Assembly: GCA_913056475.1 (NCBI GenBank)
Contig: CAJXMS010000078.1
Location: forward strand, 1-8,637
Direction: 5' to 3'
From: an uncultured Bacteroidota bacterium
Lineage (GTDB): Bacteria; Bacteroidota; Bacteroidia; Flavobacteriales; Schleiferiaceae
DNA length: 8,637 nucleotides
Every line of letters begins with the position of its first letter. Positions within the stretch are counted from its first letter, which is position 1. Positions 6,394 to 8,637 of the stretch are shown here, piece after piece. A program made the translations under genes and the position numbers. Below the pieces are notes generated by a model. It searched no databases, was not told the origin of the DNA, and saw nothing but the letters and a program-made list of their open reading frames with translations.

Positions 6394-6397
6394 GAAG
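6375..6397. promoter_or_regulatory. Palindrome across the rpmE2 promoter (candidate operator)
   Basis: CTTCTTGC (6375-6382) and GCAAGAAG (6390-6397) form a perfect 8-bp inverted repeat with a 7-base centre. The 23-base dyad covers the -33 TTG and most of the promoter spacer, the typical position for a repressor that blocks polymerase. No T tract follows, so it is not a terminator. It does not resemble the gammaproteobacterial Zur box that I know; the regulator is unidentified. Confidence 0.45.
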
Positions 6398-6421
6398 GAG
6401 GCCCAATTAATTTGGGGGATG

Positions 6422-6429
6422 TAATTTTG
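6422..6429 (+). promoter_or_regulatory. Possible -7 box for the lipoprotein gene
   Basis: TAATTTTG matches TAnnTTTG on the plus strand, about 150 bases before the preferred lipoprotein start. No TTG occurs 19 to 21 bases upstream, so this is a half-match only. Confidence 0.25.
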
Positions 6430-6579
6430 AGGCTTGACTGACGTTAGGGCTATCTCCTAGCTGGTTTCCCAAATACTCTTCCCTTGCGCACCATTCCGTT
6501 TTCTCCCTTGTCTGCTACCCGCTGCCGGCTTAAGCCCCACCAGCCTTATTTTCCCGCTGGGGTAAGCGCCGGTAAGATA

Positions 6580-8067
6580 GTGTTCCGCTACTTGCTGGGT
6601 TTACTTCTTTTGGGCGTAGCCCTCTCCAGCTGCCGCCCCAAGGAGATCGTGGCCAGCGGCCCGCTGGACCTGCGTTTTTCGCAGGATACGGTTTATCTGG
6701 ACACGGTAATCGACTCCATTGGATCGAGTACTTACGCGCTTAAGGTGTACAACGATGGCCGGGAAACGGTGCGCATAGAAGAAATTCGACTGGCAGACCC
6801 GGCCAGCCCCTACCGCATTAATGTGAACGGAGAAAGGGGGCCGCTGGTCCAAAACGTAGAAATTTTGCCGGAAGACAGCATCTACGTCTTCGTAGAGGTA
6901 ACTACTTCCATCCAGGGCAGCGCGGAGATGTTGGTCACCGATCAGTTGCTTTTTTCGGGAGGCGGCGAAAGCCAGGAAGTGGAGCTGGTAACGCTTGCTC
7001 GAGAGGCGGTATTTCACTTTCCGCAGCGTTTCCTGGTGCTGGGAAGGGGCGAGAACGCCACCCCGGTCCCCTACTCTCTTATTTCCTGCGATACCCGCTG
7101 GACCGCCGATAAACCCCATGTGGTATACGGCTACGCGGTAGTAGATAGTGGCTGTACGCTCACCATAGAACCGGGTGCCGAGGTGCGCTTTCACCAAAAC
7201 AGCGGGTTGTGGGTTTTTAACCAGGGGCGCCTGGAGGTGGCCCCTAATGCCTTTCCGGGGCAGGGAGATTCGGTAACCTTTACCAGCGACCGGCTGGAAC
7301 CGGGTTTTGAAGATAGCCCCGGTCAGTGGGGTGGCGCTCTGGGGGGCATCTACATAGGCCAGGGCGCCCGGGCCGAGATCAATAATGCCGTGATCAAAAA
7401 TGCCACCAATGCCCTTCGCGTAGATAGTGCCACCGTCACGGACCAATTGGTGCTACGCAATAGCTACATTCTCAATTCCTCGCGGACGGGCCTGAGTGCT
7501 GGCTTTAGCGACATCAAAGCGGAAAATCTGGTGGTGGCCAACTCCGGGCTGTACAACCTCTACGCCTTTGGGGGCAATTACCGCTTTCTCCACTGCACCT
7601 TTGCCAATTACTGGAGCGGGTCTACCCGCCAGGAGCCGGCGGTATTGCTCACTAATTTTTTTGAGTTTACCGACGACAAGGGGGCGCAGCAGCGGGTGGT
7701 AAGGCCCATTCAATCGGCTTACTTTGGCAACTGCATCGTGTACGGCAATAACAATAAGGAGCTGGCCATCGCGCAAGACGATGGGGCAGCGCTCAATTTC
7801 ACCTTCAACCACGCAATGCTGCGCTTACCCCGGGATACCGCCGACCGCAGCCTGAACCTGCAAGCCCCGGGCTTCCAAAATGTGCTGGTCAACCAGGCCC
7901 CGGATTTTCGCGATGCCCAAAACAACCGCTACGCCCTGGACAGCACCTCCCAGGCGGTAGACCAAGGCAATGTGGCAGATGGCGCGGAAGTACAGATCGA
8001 CATCCGGGGCCGCACCCGTAATTTTAACGGCATCCCGGATTTGGGGGCTTTTGAAAGGCCCTTTTAG
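6580..8067 (+). CDS. Beta-helix lipoprotein of unknown function
   Basis: Predicted envelope lipoprotein of 495 residues. Residues 1-17 (MFRYLLGLLLLGVALSS) form a lipoprotein signal peptide, with lipobox LSSC and the lipidated cysteine at residue 18. Residues ~29-143 (from LDLRFSQDTVYLDTV to LVTLAREAVFHF) look like an immunoglobulin-like domain of the ASH/DUF1573 type. From ~183 (CTLTIEPGAEVRFHQNSG) to ~420 the sequence has the short strand-turn repeats, asparagine turns and LTI-x-PGA entry motif of a right-handed parallel beta-helix. The C-terminus ends IDIRGRTRNFNGIPDLGAFE, as in many 'choice-of-anchor Q' proteins. No type IX sorting domain and no recognisable lyase catalytic residues were found, so polysaccharide binding or cleavage is only a guess. 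The frame is open from 6448 and could start at TTG 6484, but GTG 6580 places the signal peptide at the N-terminus and is preferred. It diverges from rpmE2. The stop is TAG; no clear terminator follows. Confidence 0.75.
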   Translation: MFRYLLGLLLLGVALSSCRPKEIVASGPLDLRFSQDTVYLDTVIDSIGSSTYALKVYNDGRETVRIEEIRLADPASPYRINVNGERGPLVQNVEILPEDSIYVFVEVTTSIQGSAEMLVTDQLLFSGGGESQEVELVTLAREAVFHFPQRFLVLGRGENATPVPYSLISCDTRWTADKPHVVYGYAVVDSGCTLTIEPGAEVRFHQNSGLWVFNQGRLEVAPNAFPGQGDSVTFTSDRLEPGFEDSPGQWGGALGGIYIGQGARAEINNAVIKNATNALRVDSATVTDQLVLRNSYILNSSRTGLSAGFSDIKAENLVVANSGLYNLYAFGGNYRFLHCTFANYWSGSTRQEPAVLLTNFFEFTDDKGAQQRVVRPIQSAYFGNCIVYGNNNKELAIAQDDGAALNFTFNHAMLRLPRDTADRSLNLQAPGFQNVLVNQAPDFRDAQNNRYALDSTSQAVDQGNVADGAEVQIDIRGRTRNFNGIPDLGAFERPF

Positions 8068-8441
8068 GATAATAGCGCCCGTACCTCCGGCACGAAAAAA
8101 GCAGGAGAGGCGCTCTCTTCTATCCATATTTCCTCCCCGACGGGACAGCCATCAGGACACTGGACTCAGCTGCCAGGAAGCTATGCCTTAGCGATTAGGC
8201 CCCGGGCCTCCGCGCCCACACCGGATGGATAAGAAGCGGATCGTGATATGTTCCCGCTTCCTGGGCTTTGCGATCCAATGCGGTTCCTGCGATAGAGCCG
8301 CACAACGGCGTATCGTGTTTTCCCAGGGCCCGCTGTGCCTGGTGGCGTAGTTCTTTCGAGGACGGAACAATCCGAATGTTAAACGGATGAAATTGGCAAT
8401 GGGGTCTTTCATTTTTAGGAGCTACCCATTTAAAGTGTATC
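8068..8441. other. Stretch without an intact gene, between the lipoprotein gene and the transposase remnant
   Basis: No gene with a normal start and recognisable product was found in these 374 bases. On the minus strand one frame is open from 8452 to the TAA at 8195-8197 (85 codons). It reads plausibly in its second half (for example SSKELRHQAQRALGKHD and GTALDRKAQEAGTYHDPL) but has no ATG or GTG before that part and matches no family I recognise. The other two minus frames are also largely open over 8190-8380, which lowers the weight of this. It may be degraded coding sequence. Confidence 0.4.
8233..8302. repeat. Two small hairpins in tandem
   Basis: GAAGCGG (8233-8239) pairs with CCGCTTC (8254-8260) across 14 bases. 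TGCGGTTC (8279-8286) pairs with GAGCCGCA (8295-8302) across 8 bases, with one mismatch that would be a G-U pair in RNA. They lie about 140 bases beyond the 3' end of the transposase remnant. Short hairpins near RAYT genes can be REP elements, but I see no clear GTAG-type tetranucleotide placed as in REPs, so this is only a possibility. Confidence 0.3.
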
Positions 8442-8637
8442 CTAATGCCATTTTACCGGATTATCAAGGAGGTATTGGGAAATTCTTTGATAGGAATTTT
8501 CATCCCGGATAATGGGGTCGTGATAACGAGGCTGCCTGGCAAATTCAATAGGGATGAACAGACGTTTTTGCTAACCCCTATTTTAAGTCCCCGCATAATG
8601 GAGGCTAAATTCTGATATTATGGCAAATTGGTTTTTG
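8442..8637 (-). pseudogene. Decayed 3' end of a REP-associated tyrosine transposase (RAYT, Y1/HUH family)
   Basis: RAYTs are single-domain HUH transposases related to IS200/IS605 TnpA that process REP hairpins. On the minus strand the frame ending at TAG 8442-8444 gives EFARQPRYHDPIIRDE then NSYQRISQYLLDNPVKWH, the conserved C-terminus of Bacteroidota RAYTs (usually FAWQ-x-x-YHDHIIR). Just upstream a different frame (about 8614-8566) gives QNLASIMRGLKIGVSKN, corresponding to the family's NLASIIRGFKIGVTK. The first bases from the right edge, in the original frame, give KNQFA, corresponding to KNxFGPQS. At least two small indels are therefore present, and no continuous frame exists. Residues that are normally W and H in the YHD motif appear as R and P. 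The rest lies outside the window. This stretch also looks more AT-rich than the neighbouring genes. Family assignment is confident; activity is very unlikely. Confidence 0.75.

Noticed and set aside
6601..7446. Minus-strand open frame (281 codons) opposite the lipoprotein gene
   Set aside because: It lies wholly within the lipoprotein gene, has no recognisable motifs, and the plus-strand product has a clear signal peptide and domain structure.
8188..8412. Minus-strand 74-codon frame with an ATG start
   Set aside because: Composition is arginine/proline-rich and low in information, and the neighbouring frames are equally open. There is no family match, so I did not call it a gene.
8445..8615. 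Plus-strand open frame of 56 codons starting at ATG 8445
   Set aside because: It looked protein-like at first, but it is the reverse complement of the RAYT remnant, whose conserved C-terminal motifs on the minus strand explain the sequence better.

Overview
This window looks like chromosomal DNA from a member of the Bacteroidota. The evidence is a type IX secretion gene (porQ), a Bacteroidota-type alternative GlmU gene, a type B ribosomal protein L31, and a clear Bacteroidota promoter (TTG, 20 bases, TACTTTTG) in front of L31. The fairly GC-rich sequence would suit a Saprospiria/Lewinella-like lineage, but that placement is inference. No tRNA, rRNA, CRISPR array or complete insertion sequence was seen.

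Layout: the left edge holds the 3' end of an acyl-CoA-binding protein gene (+), converging with a minus-strand block read from right to left: lon, then porQ, then cmk. A strong hairpin followed by a T-rich stretch separates lon from porQ. porQ and cmk are 9 bases apart, with a good ribosome binding site for cmk overlapping the porQ stop. Upstream of lon is a 200-base leader with a perfect 10-bp inverted repeat overlapping a candidate -7 box, and a second hairpin close to the lon start.

Next on the minus strand is an alternative GlmU-type gene (NDP-sugar pyrophosphorylase/left-handed beta-helix acyltransferase). It is intact in frame over 388 codons except for one in-frame TAG at codon 96. A 14-base sequence occurs on both sides of this gene, once in the lon leader and once just upstream of its own start. 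Then comes rpmE2 (L31 type B) with its own terminator, its own promoter, and a palindrome lying across the promoter spacer. A large beta-helix lipoprotein gene of unknown function diverges from rpmE2 on the plus strand.

The right end (8068 onward) has no intact gene. The last ~200 bases are the decayed 3' end of a REP-associated tyrosine transposase (RAYT, Y1/HUH family) on the minus strand, readable only by switching frames twice. Between it and the lipoprotein gene is a ~370-base stretch with small hairpins and an open frame lacking a normal start codon.

Most of the window is housekeeping: nucleotide metabolism, proteolysis, translation and envelope sugar precursors. The points most worth a second look are the amber codon in the GlmU-type gene, the RAYT remnant, the palindrome over the rpmE2 promoter, and the repeated 14-mer with the lon-leader palindrome. 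I saw no convincing new multi-gene system.
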